Positions 26,476 through 34,455 of a DNA stretch of 64,000 nucleotides are shown piece after piece. A program made the position numbers and the translations under genes. Under the pieces are notes generated by a model that had not been told where the DNA came from, searched no databases, and worked only from the letters and a program-made list of their open reading frames with translations. Source of the stretch: JACCTU01 sp963737405. Its GTDB lineage: Bacteria > Actinomycetota > Thermoleophilia > Gaiellales > Gaiellaceae. Every line of letters starts with the position of its first letter. Positions within the stretch are counted from its first letter, which is position 1. Where the stretch lies: positions 186,001 through 250,000 of the forward strand of contig CAVTSL010000012.1 in NCBI GenBank assembly GCA_963737405.1, read 5' to 3'.

Positions 26476-27261
26476 CTACGGGCCGGCCGCGACCCGCGCG
26501 CGCATCTCGTCCGCGCTGCCGCGCTGGTCCTGGATCTGCTCGATCCACCAGGTCGCCCCCGCCGCTTCGTACTCCGCGCGCAGCGAGTCGTCGTCGGGCG
26601 TCGAATAGCCCATCACCGCGACGTCGCCGAACTCGTAGCCGTCGAGCATCCCGGCGAACTGCTCCGGCGTCGTGGTCATCTCGGTCGGGCTCGCCGTGTC
26701 GGCGAACCACCCGTCGAAGCGTGCGGCGCGAGCGCGCGCCTTCTTGCTCATGCCGCCGATCCAGATCGGGATGCGCGGGTCGGGCGCAGGCTCGAGCGTC
26801 ACATCGTCGACCGTGTAGTGCTCGCCGTGGTGGTCGACCGGCTCGCCCGAGAGGAGCGCGGCGATCACGTCGAGCCCCTCGTCGAGCTTCGCCGCCCGCG
26901 CGCGGTCGCCCTCGTCCTCTCCGAACCGCTCGAACTCACCATGGCCGCCGCCGAGACCCGCCCCGAAGACGACGCGACCCGGAGCCGTCGCCGCGAGCGT
27001 CGCGAGCTGGTGCGCGAGCACCTGTGGCCGTCGCCGCGCGACCGGCGTCACGCCCGTCCCGAGGAGCACACGCTCGGTCGAGACCGCCGCCGCGCCGAGC
27101 GAGACCCACGGATCCGCCGCCGGCATCCCCCACGTGAACGCGAGGTGGTCCCAGATGAGCACGGCGTCCCAACCGGCTTCTTCGGCGGTCTGCGCAAGGC
27201 GGACGAACGCGCGCGGATCCGCGTACGTCCCGATGTTCGCGACGAGCAGCCCGTGCTTCAC
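26476..27261 (-). CDS. LLM-class (luciferase-like, F420-type) oxidoreductase
   Basis: 261 residues from GTG 27259-27261 overlapping the ribD stop (GTGA). The TIM-barrel starts HGLLVANIGTYADPRAFVRL, with AEEAGWDAVLIWDHL, GTGVTPVARRRP and RVVFGAGLGGG, as in F420- or FMN-dependent luciferase-like monooxygenases. The C-terminal part has PIWIGGMSKKARARAARFDG. It is unusual to find one between ribD and ribE, and the tight overlap argues it is a true operon member. Substrate unknown. Actinobacterial F420 cofactor comes from the same 5-amino-ribityl-uracil intermediate as riboflavin, a possible link. Confidence 0.87.
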   Translation of the reverse strand: MKHGLLVANIGTYADPRAFVRLAQTAEEAGWDAVLIWDHLAFTWGMPAADPWVSLGAAAVSTERVLLGTGVTPVARRRPQVLAHQLATLAATAPGRVVFGAGLGGGHGEFERFGEDEGDRARAAKLDEGLDVIAALLSGEPVDHHGEHYTVDDVTLEPAPDPRIPIWIGGMSKKARARAARFDGWFADTASPTEMTTTPEQFAGMLDGYEFGDVAVMGYSTPDDDSLRAEYEAAGATWWIEQIQDQRGSADEMRARVAAGP

Positions 27262-28193
27262 GGCTCGTGAATGTACGCCTCGACGAGCAGGTCGGCGCCG
27301 ACGGGACGGACACGCACGTCCTCGAGCTCGACCGGACGCGCGAACTCGCCGAAGAGGTGCGGCCCCTGGCCCGACAGCGCCGGCGCGACGAACACGAGCA
27401 GCTTGTCGATCAGGTCTCGCTCGAGGAATGCCGTCGCGAGCGTCGGCCCGCCCTCGAGCAGGAGCGACTGCACCCCTTCCTCGGCGAGCACCCGAAGCTC
27501 TTCCTCCGGCGCGCCCGACCGCAGCTCGAGCTCCGAGCCCTCCGGCAGCGGCCCGAGCCCGAACGCGAGCCGGCGCGGCTGCCGCACCGCCTCGACGCCG
27601 CGCGCGTCGAGCCGAGGGTCGTCGGCGCGCACGGTCCCCATCCCGACCGCGACGGCGTCCGACTGCGCCCGCAGCTCGTGCACGAGCCGCCGCGACTCCT
27701 CGCCGGAGATCCAGCGAGAGCCGGGCAGCGTGACCCGGCCGTCGAGCGTCGCCGCGACCTTGTACGTGACGAACGGCCGGCGCCGGGCCACCCACGTGAG
27801 CCACGCCTCGTTCAGCCGGCGCGCCTCGCGCAGGTCGAGCACCTCCACCTCGACGCCGAGCTCCCGCAGCCGCTCGACACCGTCCTGGCTCGGGTCGAGC
27901 GCACCGACGACGACCTTCGCGACCCCTGCCCCGACGATCGCGTCGACGCACGGCGGCGTCCGCCCGAACCGCGCGCACGGCTCGAGCGTGACGTAGAGCG
28001 TCGCCCCGCTCGCGCGCCCGCCCGCCGCGCGCAGCGCGACGACCTCCGCGTGAGGGCCGCCGGCGTGCTCGTGCCAGCCCTCCCCGACGACCGTGCCGCC
28101 CGGCGTCACCACCACGGCGCCCACGACCGGGTTCGGGTACGTCGTCCCGCGCCCTCGCTCGGCGAGCTCGAGCGCCCTGTCCATGTGGCTCAC
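27258..28193 (-). CDS. ribD: bifunctional riboflavin deaminase/reductase RibD
   Basis: 311 residues (GTG 28193; an in-frame ATG follows at 28184). The deaminase domain has zinc ligands His48-x-Glu50 in GGPHAEVVAL, plus Cys73 and Cys82 in EPCARFGRTPPC. The reductase domain (about 145-311) has VTYKVAATLDGRV, VGMGTVRADDPRL and LLLEGGPTLATAF. It performs the deamination and side-chain reduction steps. Overlaps rpe upstream and the LLM oxidoreductase downstream by 4 bases each. Confidence 0.94.
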   Translation of the reverse strand: MSHMDRALELAERGRGTTYPNPVVGAVVVTPGGTVVGEGWHEHAGGPHAEVVALRAAGGRASGATLYVTLEPCARFGRTPPCVDAIVGAGVAKVVVGALDPSQDGVERLRELGVEVEVLDLREARRLNEAWLTWVARRRPFVTYKVAATLDGRVTLPGSRWISGEESRRLVHELRAQSDAVAVGMGTVRADDPRLDARGVEAVRQPRRLAFGLGPLPEGSELELRSGAPEEELRVLAEEGVQSLLLEGGPTLATAFLERDLIDKLLVFVAPALSGQGPHLFGEFARPVELEDVRVRPVGADLLVEAYIHEP

Positions 28194-28875
28194 CCCAGCG
28201 CTTGTACCAAGCGGCGGTACGCCCGCGGCAGATCCTCCCGCCCGAAGATCGCGGACGCGGAGACGAGCAGCGCCGCGCCGGCCTCGTGCGCCGCGCGCGC
28301 GTTCTCCTCGTTGATCCCCCCGTCGACCTGGACGACGATCTCCTCCGGGCAGCAGCGCGCGCGTCAGCCGGAGCCTGCTCGATCGACTCCGGGAGGAACT
28401 CCTGGCCCGAATACCCGGGCTCGATGCTCATGCAGAGCACGACGTCCACGCCGCCCTCGGCGCCGACTGCGCAGGCGTCCTCGACCGCCGTTTCCGGCTT
28501 GAACGCGAGCCCCACCTCGAGCTCGTGCTCGCGCGCGGCCTGGACGCAGCCGCGCACGTCGCGCACGGCCTCGTAGTGGAACGTCACGCTGTCTCCGCCC
28601 GCCCGTGCGATCGCGCCGAAGTGCTTCGACGGGTTCGCCACCATCAGATGGCAGTCGATGACGCCGCCGCCCGCGTGGATCTGCTCGGAGATCGACTCGA
28701 GCACGATCGGCCCCATCGTGATCGGCTCGATGAAGTGCCCGTCGCCGACGTCGAAGTGGAAGATCCGCGCGCCCGCACGCAGCAGCTGGTCGATCTGATC
28801 CGAGAGGTGGCCGAAGTCGGCGGCGTAGAGCGACGGCTCGATCTCGACGGTCCGAACCCATTCGCGCCACGGCAC
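28190..28875 (-). CDS. rpe: ribulose-phosphate 3-epimerase, two frame breaks near the C-terminus
   Basis: From GTG 28873-28875: IEPSLYAADFGHLSDQI, HFDVGDGHFIEPITMGP, VIDCHLMVANPSKHF, then LCMSIEPGYSGQEFLPESIE, the metal and substrate sites of Rpe. After this the frame slips twice (about 28365 and 28346), each by one extra base; corrected, it reads LLPEEIVVQVDGGINEENA, then GAALLVSASAIFG, ending QALG. Corrected length 227 residues. The enzyme interconverts ribulose-5-P and xylulose-5-P; ribulose-5-P is also the DHBP synthase substrate, which explains its place ahead of the rib genes. It diverges from the plus-strand gene at 28915. Confidence 0.92.
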
Positions 28876-28914
28876 GAACCGGATCCTAGAAAGATCGGCG
28901 GCTAGGCTGAGCGC

Positions 28915-29376
28915 GTGGCCGGACTCTGGAAGCTCGGGCTGATCATCGTGATCTTCGTCGCGTTCGTGATCGCGACGAAGGCGATCGCCGACCGCTCGTT
29001 CACGTCCGACAAGGGCGCGCTGGCGACCGGAACGGTCGTCCCGACCCCGGAACAGAACGCCCGGGCGCCGCTCCGGATCCGGATCGCGCTGTTCCAGGGC
29101 AAGGCGCACCTGCCGCAGCCGGACGAGGTCGCGATCGACGAGATCGAGCTGAACACCGAGGACAAGACGCGCGACTTCAGGCTGGACGCGGGCAAGGGCG
29201 ACGGCTCGCGGTTCTTCGTCTTCTCGATGGTCGAGCCGTCGACGTTCCAGCGCTACTGCACCACGGAGCAGCTCCCCGAGATGCGGTACGACGACGACGG
29301 ATGGGTGGTCGCCGCGACCGGGAAGACCGCGCCCGCGCTGAAGATGACGCCGACGATCAAGTGCGGCACCGGCTAG
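28915..29376 (+). CDS. membrane-anchored protein of unknown function
   Basis: 153 residues from GTG 28915. A single N-terminal hydrophobic helix (LWKLGLIIVIFVAFVIATKA, about 4-23) is followed by a soluble, presumably extracytoplasmic domain of about 125 residues with two cysteines (Cys118 and Cys150). These could form a disulphide. I do not recognise a family. It is an isolated plus-strand gene between divergent rpe (39-base gap) and convergent rsmB (4-base overlap). Confidence 0.7.
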   Translation: MAGLWKLGLIIVIFVAFVIATKAIADRSFTSDKGALATGTVVPTPEQNARAPLRIRIALFQGKAHLPQPDEVAIDEIELNTEDKTRDFRLDAGKGDGSRFFVFSMVEPSTFQRYCTTEQLPEMRYDDDGWVVAATGKTAPALKMTPTIKCGTG

Positions 29377-30575
29377 GCGCGTAGCCGCGCGATGAAGAAG
29401 CCCGACGTGCGGTGCTCGTCGGGTCGCGTGAGCAGGAACTCGGGCCGCTTCGGGTGCACGTACTGCGGCCACTCGTCGGCGAGCGACTCGACGTTGAGCC
29501 CCGACGCGTCGACGACGGCCTCGTTCTCGTCCGCGTTGATCGTGCAGACCGAGTAGACGATCGTGCCGCCGGGCCTCGTGCGTTCCGCGGCGGAGCGCAG
29601 GAGGTCGAGCTGGAGCTCCGGGAGCGGCCGGGCGCGCCAGCGCAGGTCGGGGCGGCGTGCGAGCACGCCGAGGCCGGAGCACGGCGCGTCGACGAGCGCG
29701 CGGTCGAAGCCGTCGAGCTCCGCCGGGAGGTCCGTCGCGTCCGCCTCGACGACCGTCACGTTCGTCGCGCCGAGCCGCTCGACGTTCTCCTGCAGCTCAC
29801 GTGCGCGGCCGGGATGGCGCTCGACCGCCGTCACGTCGCCGTGGAGCATCGTCGCCTTGCCGCCCGGCGCCGCGGTCGAGTCGAGCACCCGCTCGCCCTC
29901 CTGGGAGCCGACCACGAGCGCCGCGAGCTGCGACGCACGGCTCTGCGGCCAGATCCGTCCCTCCTCGAGCGCCTGCTCGTCGACGCGCTCGACGCGGTAG
30001 GCGCCGGGGACGTCGGTCGGCTCGCCCGGAGGGTCGCCGCGCACGAGCCGCACGACCGTCTCCGGCGGCTCGTTCTGCGCCCGCATCAGCGACAGCGCCG
30101 CCTCCTCGCCGAGATCGCGCCGCCAGACGTCGTAGACCCAGTCCGGGTACGAGTGCTTCAGCGGCCCCTCGGGGAGCGAGCCGAGGAGTCCCCGCAGCTT
30201 CTCGGTCAGCCTGCGCATGACGGCGTTCGTGAACGGCACAGCGCGCTCGAGCCGCGCGCGGCGGACGAGCTCGACCGTGTCGTCGACGACGGCGTGCGCC
30301 GGCAGGTCGGTGTAGCCGACCTGGTACGCGCCGAGACGGAGCGCCGCGAGGACGGGCGGGTCGAGCTTGCGAGTCGGTCGCCGGCCGATCGCCTCGATCG
30401 CATGGTCGAGCGTCCGCTTGCGCTGCACCGTTCCGTAGGCAAGCCGCTGCGCGAGCGCGCGGTCGCGATCGTCGAGCCCATCGACCGCCGAGCGCAGCGC
30501 GCGGTCGGCGTACGCGTCCTCCTCGAAGACGCGGCGCACGACCTCGTACGCGGCGCGACGCGCGGGCGCGATCAC
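29373..30575 (-). CDS. rsmB: 16S rRNA m5C967 methyltransferase RsmB
   Basis: 400 residues. The N-terminal NusB-like helical domain (1-140) includes RLAYGTVQRKRTLDHAIEA and AVVDDTVELVRRA. The methyltransferase domain has motif I STAAPGGKATM, motif IV DAPCSGLGVLARRPD and the motif VI cysteine in IVYSVCTINADENEAVV. It modifies C967 of 16S rRNA. Its start overlaps the deformylase/formyltransferase gene by 4 bases, matching the widespread def-fmt-rsmB order. Confidence 0.95.
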   Translation of the reverse strand: MIAPARRAAYEVVRRVFEEDAYADRALRSAVDGLDDRDRALAQRLAYGTVQRKRTLDHAIEAIGRRPTRKLDPPVLAALRLGAYQVGYTDLPAHAVVDDTVELVRRARLERAVPFTNAVMRRLTEKLRGLLGSLPEGPLKHSYPDWVYDVWRRDLGEEAALSLMRAQNEPPETVVRLVRGDPPGEPTDVPGAYRVERVDEQALEEGRIWPQSRASQLAALVVGSQEGERVLDSTAAPGGKATMLHGDVTAVERHPGRARELQENVERLGATNVTVVEADATDLPAELDGFDRALVDAPCSGLGVLARRPDLRWRARPLPELQLDLLRSAAERTRPGGTIVYSVCTINADENEAVVDASGLNVESLADEWPQYVHPKRPEFLLTRPDEHRTSGFFIARLRA

Positions 30576-31933
30576 CGCAGTCCCCGGAGGAACTCCTCGT
30601 ACGTCATGCGCCTCCCGCCCGCGGGCTGCACCTCGAGTGGCACGAGCTCACCGTCGTCGACGCGCGCCTTCCAGATCGTCATCGGCCGACCGTGGAGCTC
30701 GGCGCGCGCGCCGATGTGCGGCGACAGTGCGCGCACCCGACGGAGCGCGTCGTCGGGATGCGTCAAGTCGAGCTCGCGGTCGCTCGATTCGAGCTTGTGC
30801 GCGTAGGTCGGCTCACCCTCCTGCGCGCGGAACTCCAGCTCGTGGCTCCGGGCCACGAGGTCGCCGAGCAGGTCGGCCGCGACCTCGCCCGCGCGGGCGT
30901 ACACCGCGCCCGCATCGTCCTCGGGGCCGATCGGGAACGCCTGCTCCGCGGCGATCGGGCCGGCGTCGAGCTCCTTCACGAGCTTGATGATCGTCACGCC
31001 GGTCTCCTCGTCGCCGGCCAGGATCGCGCGCTCGACGGGCGCTGCGCCGCGCCAGCGCGGGAGCAGCGACGGGTGCACGTTGAGCCAGAGCGCCGCGTTC
31101 AGGAGCGCGTCGGGGATGAGCACCCCGTACGCGACGAGCACGATCGTGTCGACGCCCGCGACGTCCTCGACCGTCGGCCGCTCCGGCTGCCGAACCTCGA
31201 GCCCGAGGCGCTCGGCGGTCTCCTTCGCGGCGGGCGGCCTCGGTCGGCGCCCGCGCCCCGCCGGCCGGTCCGGCCGCGTCAGGACCCACGAGACGTCGTG
31301 CTGCTCGGCGAGCCGTTCGAGGACGTCCGCTCCGAGCGGCGCCGTGGCGGCGACGCCGATCGGCGTCAAGCGATCGACGAGCTGTGCGCGGAGCGTCGCC
31401 ATCGCCTCGCGCCGCGCGTCGTCGGTCGTGCGGTCGAGGATCAGCACACCGTCGAGGTGGTCGAGCTCGTGCTGCGCGACGCGCGCGGACATCTCGTCGA
31501 GCGAGAGCGTGACGTCGTCGCCCTCGAGGTCCTGGCCCTCGATCGTGACGCGGCTGCTCCGCTCAACCGGGACGAGGACACGCTGAAGCGACAGGCAGCC
31601 CTCGTCGTCGGTCTCGACCTCGCTGCTCGACTGCGTGATCCGCGGGTTGACGATCACGCGCGGATCGTCGTCGCCGACCTGGTACACGAACACGCGCTGG
31701 AGCACGCCGACCTGCGTCGCCGCGAGCCCGACGCCGTGGGCGTCGACCATCAGCGCGGTCATCCGCTCGACCAGCTGCCGCAGCGCGTCGTCGAACTGCT
31801 CGACGTCCCTCGCCTGCATCCGCAGCGCCGGGTCGGGGTACTGCCGGATCTGCGCGAGCGCCATCCGCCGCCGCGCCTGCGCCTCGGCATCGAGCTCTTC
31901 GTTCGTCCGGATCTCGCCTGCTTCGTCCGCCAC
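30572..31933 (-). CDS. def-fmt: peptide deformylase and methionyl-tRNA formyltransferase in one frame
   Basis: 453 residues. Residues 24-188 are a deformylase with all three motifs: GVGLAATQ (67-74), EGCLS (111-115) and HELDHLDG (155-162), which bind the catalytic metal. Without a stop the chain continues at about 191 as a formyltransferase: IGVAATAPLGADVLERL, VLTRPDRPAGRGRR, and the active-site LNVHPSLLPRWRGAAPV (284-300), then LDAGPI. The first strand differs from the usual MRIVFMGTPEFA. The two enzymes do opposite jobs: formylating the initiator tRNA and removing the formyl group. Separate def and fmt are the norm. It could be a true fusion, or overlapping genes joined by an indel: a TGA in another frame occurs near 31369. 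Confidence 0.88.
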   Translation of the reverse strand: MADEAGEIRTNEELDAEAQARRRMALAQIRQYPDPALRMQARDVEQFDDALRQLVERMTALMVDAHGVGLAATQVGVLQRVFVYQVGDDDPRVIVNPRITQSSSEVETDDEGCLSLQRVLVPVERSSRVTIEGQDLEGDDVTLSLDEMSARVAQHELDHLDGVLILDRTTDDARREAMATLRAQLVDRLTPIGVAATAPLGADVLERLAEQHDVSWVLTRPDRPAGRGRRPRPPAAKETAERLGLEVRQPERPTVEDVAGVDTIVLVAYGVLIPDALLNAALWLNVHPSLLPRWRGAAPVERAILAGDEETGVTIIKLVKELDAGPIAAEQAFPIGPEDDAGAVYARAGEVAADLLGDLVARSHELEFRAQEGEPTYAHKLESSDRELDLTHPDDALRRVRALSPHIGARAELHGRPMTIWKARVDDGELVPLEVQPAGGRRMTYEEFLRGLR

Positions 31934-31963
31934 GGCGCAGAAGTGTACGCCGGGGAGGCAGGC

Positions 31964-33994
31964 TCAGAGGCTCTGTGGGTCGACGTCCACGACGGCCGTG
32001 AGCCCGGCGCGGCGCATCGCTGGAGCGGCCGCGGCCAGGAGGCGGCCCGCCCGCGTCGCGACCCGTCGCGGCTCGGACGTCTTCGCGACGAGCTGCGCCC
32101 GAAACCGGCCGCGCAGCCGGAGCAGCGGAGCCGGGCCGAGCAGCTCTGCCCCTTCGAGCCCGGAGGCGAGCTCGCGCAGCGCCGTGAGCGGCGCGTCGGG
32201 ATCCGTGCCCGTCACGACGATGCGGAGCAGGTGCCGGAACGGCGGGTAGCCGAGCTCTCGCCGCCGCTCGAGCTCGCCCGCCATGAAGCCGTCGACGTCG
32301 TGCCGGGCGGCGAACGCGACCGCCCGCGCGTCCGGCTGGAAGGTCTGGACGATCACGCGCCCCGGCGCGTCCCGGCCCGATCGACCCGCAAGCTGCGTCA
32401 GCAGCTGGAACGTCCGCTCCTCCGCGCGGAAGTCGGGCAGGCCGAGCTGGGTGTCCGCGTCGACGACCGCGGCGAGCGAGACGCCCTCGAAGTGGTGGCC
32501 CTTCGCGACCATCTGCGTGCCGAGCAGCACGACACGATCGGTCTCGGCGAAGAGACGCAGCGCTTCCGCGACGGCGCCGCGCTCGTCGACCGTGTCGGCG
32601 TCGAGCCGAATGCGCGCGAGCTCCGGCACGCTCTCGGCCAGCTCGCGCTCCAGGCGCTCGGTGCCCGCACCGATCCGCGCGAGCTCCGGCGACGCGCACG
32701 ACGGGCAGGTCTCCGGTGACGCCTCGATCCGTCCGCAGTGGTGGCAGTGGAGTCGCCCGTCGCGATGCAGCACGAGCGAGACGTCGCAGTCGGGGCACCG
32801 CAGCGTCCTCCCGCACGCGCGGCAGTGGACCGCCGGCGCGACACCGCGCCGGTTGAGCAGCAGGATCGCCTTGCCGTTCTCCTCGACGACCCGACCGAGC
32901 TCGCGGAGGAGCGGCGCGGAGAGCGGATACCCCGACTCGCGCCGGAGGTCGACGACGCGCACCGGCGGCAGCTTTCCGACGAGGCGGCCGCCGAGGTCGA
33001 GGCGCTCGAGGCGCTCCCAGCTCTCTGGCCGCGGAGTCGCGCTGCCGTAGACCGCGACCGCGCCCTCGAGCGCCGCGCGCTTCGCCGCGACGGTGCGCGC
33101 GTCGTAGCGCGGGTCGGCGTCCTGCTTGTACGACTGGTCGTGCTCCTCGTCGACGCAGATCAGCCCGAGCCCGTGCACGGGCGCGAAGACGGCGGAGCGC
33201 GCACCGACGACGACGCGGGCCTCGCCGCGGGCGATGCGCTCGCGCTCGTCGCGCCGCTCGGCGTCGGTCAGCCCGGAGTGGAGGATCGCGACGCCGTCGC
33301 CGAACCGCGCCGCGAAGCGACCGGCCGCCTGCGGCGTCAGCGCGATCTCGGGGACGAGCACGATCGCGCCGAGCCCGCGCTCGAGGGCCGCCGCGCACGC
33401 CCGGAGGTAGACCTCGGTCTTGCCGCTCCCCGTCGCGCCCGTGAGCAGGAAGTTGGCTGCCGTGCCGAACGATCCGACGATGCGGGCGATCGCCGCGTCC
33501 TGCTCGGCGGTCAACCGCTCGGGCACACGCTCCGCGGTCAGCGCCTCGCGCCCCATCGGCGCCGTCGGCTCCTTCCGCCGCTTCCTGACGCGAGGGGCGA
33601 CGAGCGCGAGCGTCCGCGCCGGCGTCGAGCCGTAGTACTCGGCGAGCCAGAGCGCGAGGTCGACGAGCGCCGGCGGCAGCTCCTCGACGACGCCCGTGAT
33701 CGGCGCGATCTCGATCCCTTCCGGAGCGCCGCCGTCGACGTCGACGACGACGCCGCGCTGTCGCCCGCGGCCGAACGGCACCTCGACGACCGCGCCCTTG
33801 CCGACGCCCTCCGGGACGCTGTAGGTGAAGACCCGCGCGAGCGAGCGAGCCGTGACGAGGGGGTAGACGGACGCGAAGCGCTCGATCGGCCCAGCGTAGA
33901 GCCGAAACGCGCTGTTCGAGCCGATGTAAGGTGCCCCTTGCAGATGGATCGACGCCCCGACGACGTGCTCTGTAAGGTCTGCCTTACATGGCAT
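31964..33994 (-). CDS. priA: primosomal replication protein PriA (helicase)
   Basis: Up to 676 residues. DNA-binding N domain (ARVFTYSVPEGVGKG ... EVPFGRGRQRGVVVDV). Helicase core with GATGSGKTEVYL, VPEIALTPQ, DEEHDQSYKQ and LSPR-type motifs. The zinc region holds CRACGRTLRCPDCDVSL, CHHCG and CPSC. The only ATG in frame is at 33992-33994, giving about 40 residues (MPCKADLTEHVV...) that do not look like PriA and lie inside the iron-operon operators. The family-like region begins near residue 44, where no ATG, GTG or TTG is present. The start is unresolved. Divergent from the iron operon. Confidence 0.93.
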   Translation of the reverse strand: MPCKADLTEHVVGASIHLQGAPYIGSNSAFRLYAGPIERFASVYPLVTARSLARVFTYSVPEGVGKGAVVEVPFGRGRQRGVVVDVDGGAPEGIEIAPITGVVEELPPALVDLALWLAEYYGSTPARTLALVAPRVRKRRKEPTAPMGREALTAERVPERLTAEQDAAIARIVGSFGTAANFLLTGATGSGKTEVYLRACAAALERGLGAIVLVPEIALTPQAAGRFAARFGDGVAILHSGLTDAERRDERERIARGEARVVVGARSAVFAPVHGLGLICVDEEHDQSYKQDADPRYDARTVAAKRAALEGAVAVYGSATPRPESWERLERLDLGGRLVGKLPPVRVVDLRRESGYPLSAPLLRELGRVVEENGKAILLLNRRGVAPAVHCRACGRTLRCPDCDVSLVLHRDGRLHCHHCGRIEASPETCPSCASPELARIGAGTERLERELAESVPELARIRLDADTVDERGAVAEALRLFAETDRVVLLGTQMVAKGHHFEGVSLAAVVDADTQLGLPDFRAEERTFQLLTQLAGRSGRDAPGRVIVQTFQPDARAVAFAARHDVDGFMAGELERRRELGYPPFRHLLRIVVTGTDPDAPLTALRELASGLEGAELLGPAPLLRLRGRFRAQLVAKTSEPRRVATRAGRLLAAAAPAMRRAGLTAVVDVDPQSL
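33925..33942. promoter_or_regulatory. metal-regulator operator, copy 1
   Basis: TGTAAGGTGCCCCTTGCA: arms TGTAAGG and CCTTGCA with a 4-base spacer, one mismatch from a perfect palindrome. The most distal of three copies, 96 bases before the lipoprotein ATG and within the 5' part of the priA frame. Confidence 0.6.
33971..33988. promoter_or_regulatory. metal-regulator operator, copy 2 (perfect)
   Basis: TGTAAGGTCTGCCTTACA: perfect 7-base arms around TCTG. The AAGG...CCTT core in an 18-19-bp palindrome is reminiscent of DtxR/IdeR-family boxes, and a DtxR-family gene ends the operon that starts 33 bases downstream. Confidence 0.7.
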
Positions 33995-34011
33995 GTAAGG
34001 CGACCCTTACC
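33994..34011. promoter_or_regulatory. metal-regulator operator, copy 3
   Basis: TGTAAGGCGACCCTTACC: same arms with one mismatch at the last base. It starts 23 bases after copy 2 and abuts the CGGAGG ribosome site of the lipoprotein gene. A bound repressor here would cover the promoter-to-ribosome-site region of the iron operon and the priA 5' end. Confidence 0.65.
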
Positions 34012-34020
34012 GGAGGTTCG

Positions 34021-34452
34021 ATGCGCACGTTCGTCCTGGCCCTGCTGGCCCTCTCCCTCGTCGCGTTCGGCGCCGGCTGCGGCTCCGACGACGAGAGCGG
34101 CGGCGCCGCAACAACGGCCGAGTCGTCCGAGGAGGACACCAGCCCTGCCGCTGCGGCGGCCGAGATCGACGAGATCAAGTCGATGCTCGACGACGCGCTC
34201 GCCAAGTACCAGGGCGGCGACGCCGAGGCCGCCGAGGAGCTCGTGGGCGACGCGTACCTCGAGCACTTCGAGCACGTCGAGCACCCGCTCGAGGAGGTCG
34301 ACGAGGAGCTGATGGAGGACCTCGAGCACACGATCTCGACGGAGATCCGGACGAAGATGAAGGACGGCGCTCCGGCGGCCGAGGTCGAGCAGCTGATCGA
34401 CCAGACGAAGGCCGACCTCGATCAGGCGAAGTCGAAGCTCCAGGGGGCGTAG
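34021..34452 (+). CDS. lipoprotein with FTR1-associated periplasmic domain
   Basis: 143 residues from ATG 34021 (CGGAGG site just upstream). Lipoprotein signal peptide with lipobox FGAGC, lipidated Cys20. A Ser/Glu/Ala linker (21-48) leads to a helical acidic domain with AYLEHFEHVEHPL at 78-90 and KDGAP at 114-118. The same pattern occurs in the N-terminal domain of the next gene's FTR1 permease (AYLDHFEYAEIPL, RDGAP). The His/Glu clusters are candidate metal ligands. I infer a periplasmic or wall-side iron-binding partner of the permease. First gene of the operon, behind three palindromic operators. Confidence 0.8.
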   Translation: MRTFVLALLALSLVAFGAGCGSDDESGGAATTAESSEEDTSPAAAAAEIDEIKSMLDDALAKYQGGDAEAAEELVGDAYLEHFEHVEHPLEEVDEELMEDLEHTISTEIRTKMKDGAPAAEVEQLIDQTKADLDQAKSKLQGA

Positions 34453-34455
34453 CCG

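Noticed and set aside
28180..29682. rpe as a decayed pseudogene
   Set aside because: All catalytic segments are intact and both breaks are single-base with conserved sequence after them; a sequencing indel is simpler.
33988..34020. Lipoprotein start at ATG 33988
   Set aside because: It would add MACKATLTGGS before the signal peptide and put operator copy 3 inside the gene; ATG 34021 has CGGAGG and gives a clean lipoprotein signal.
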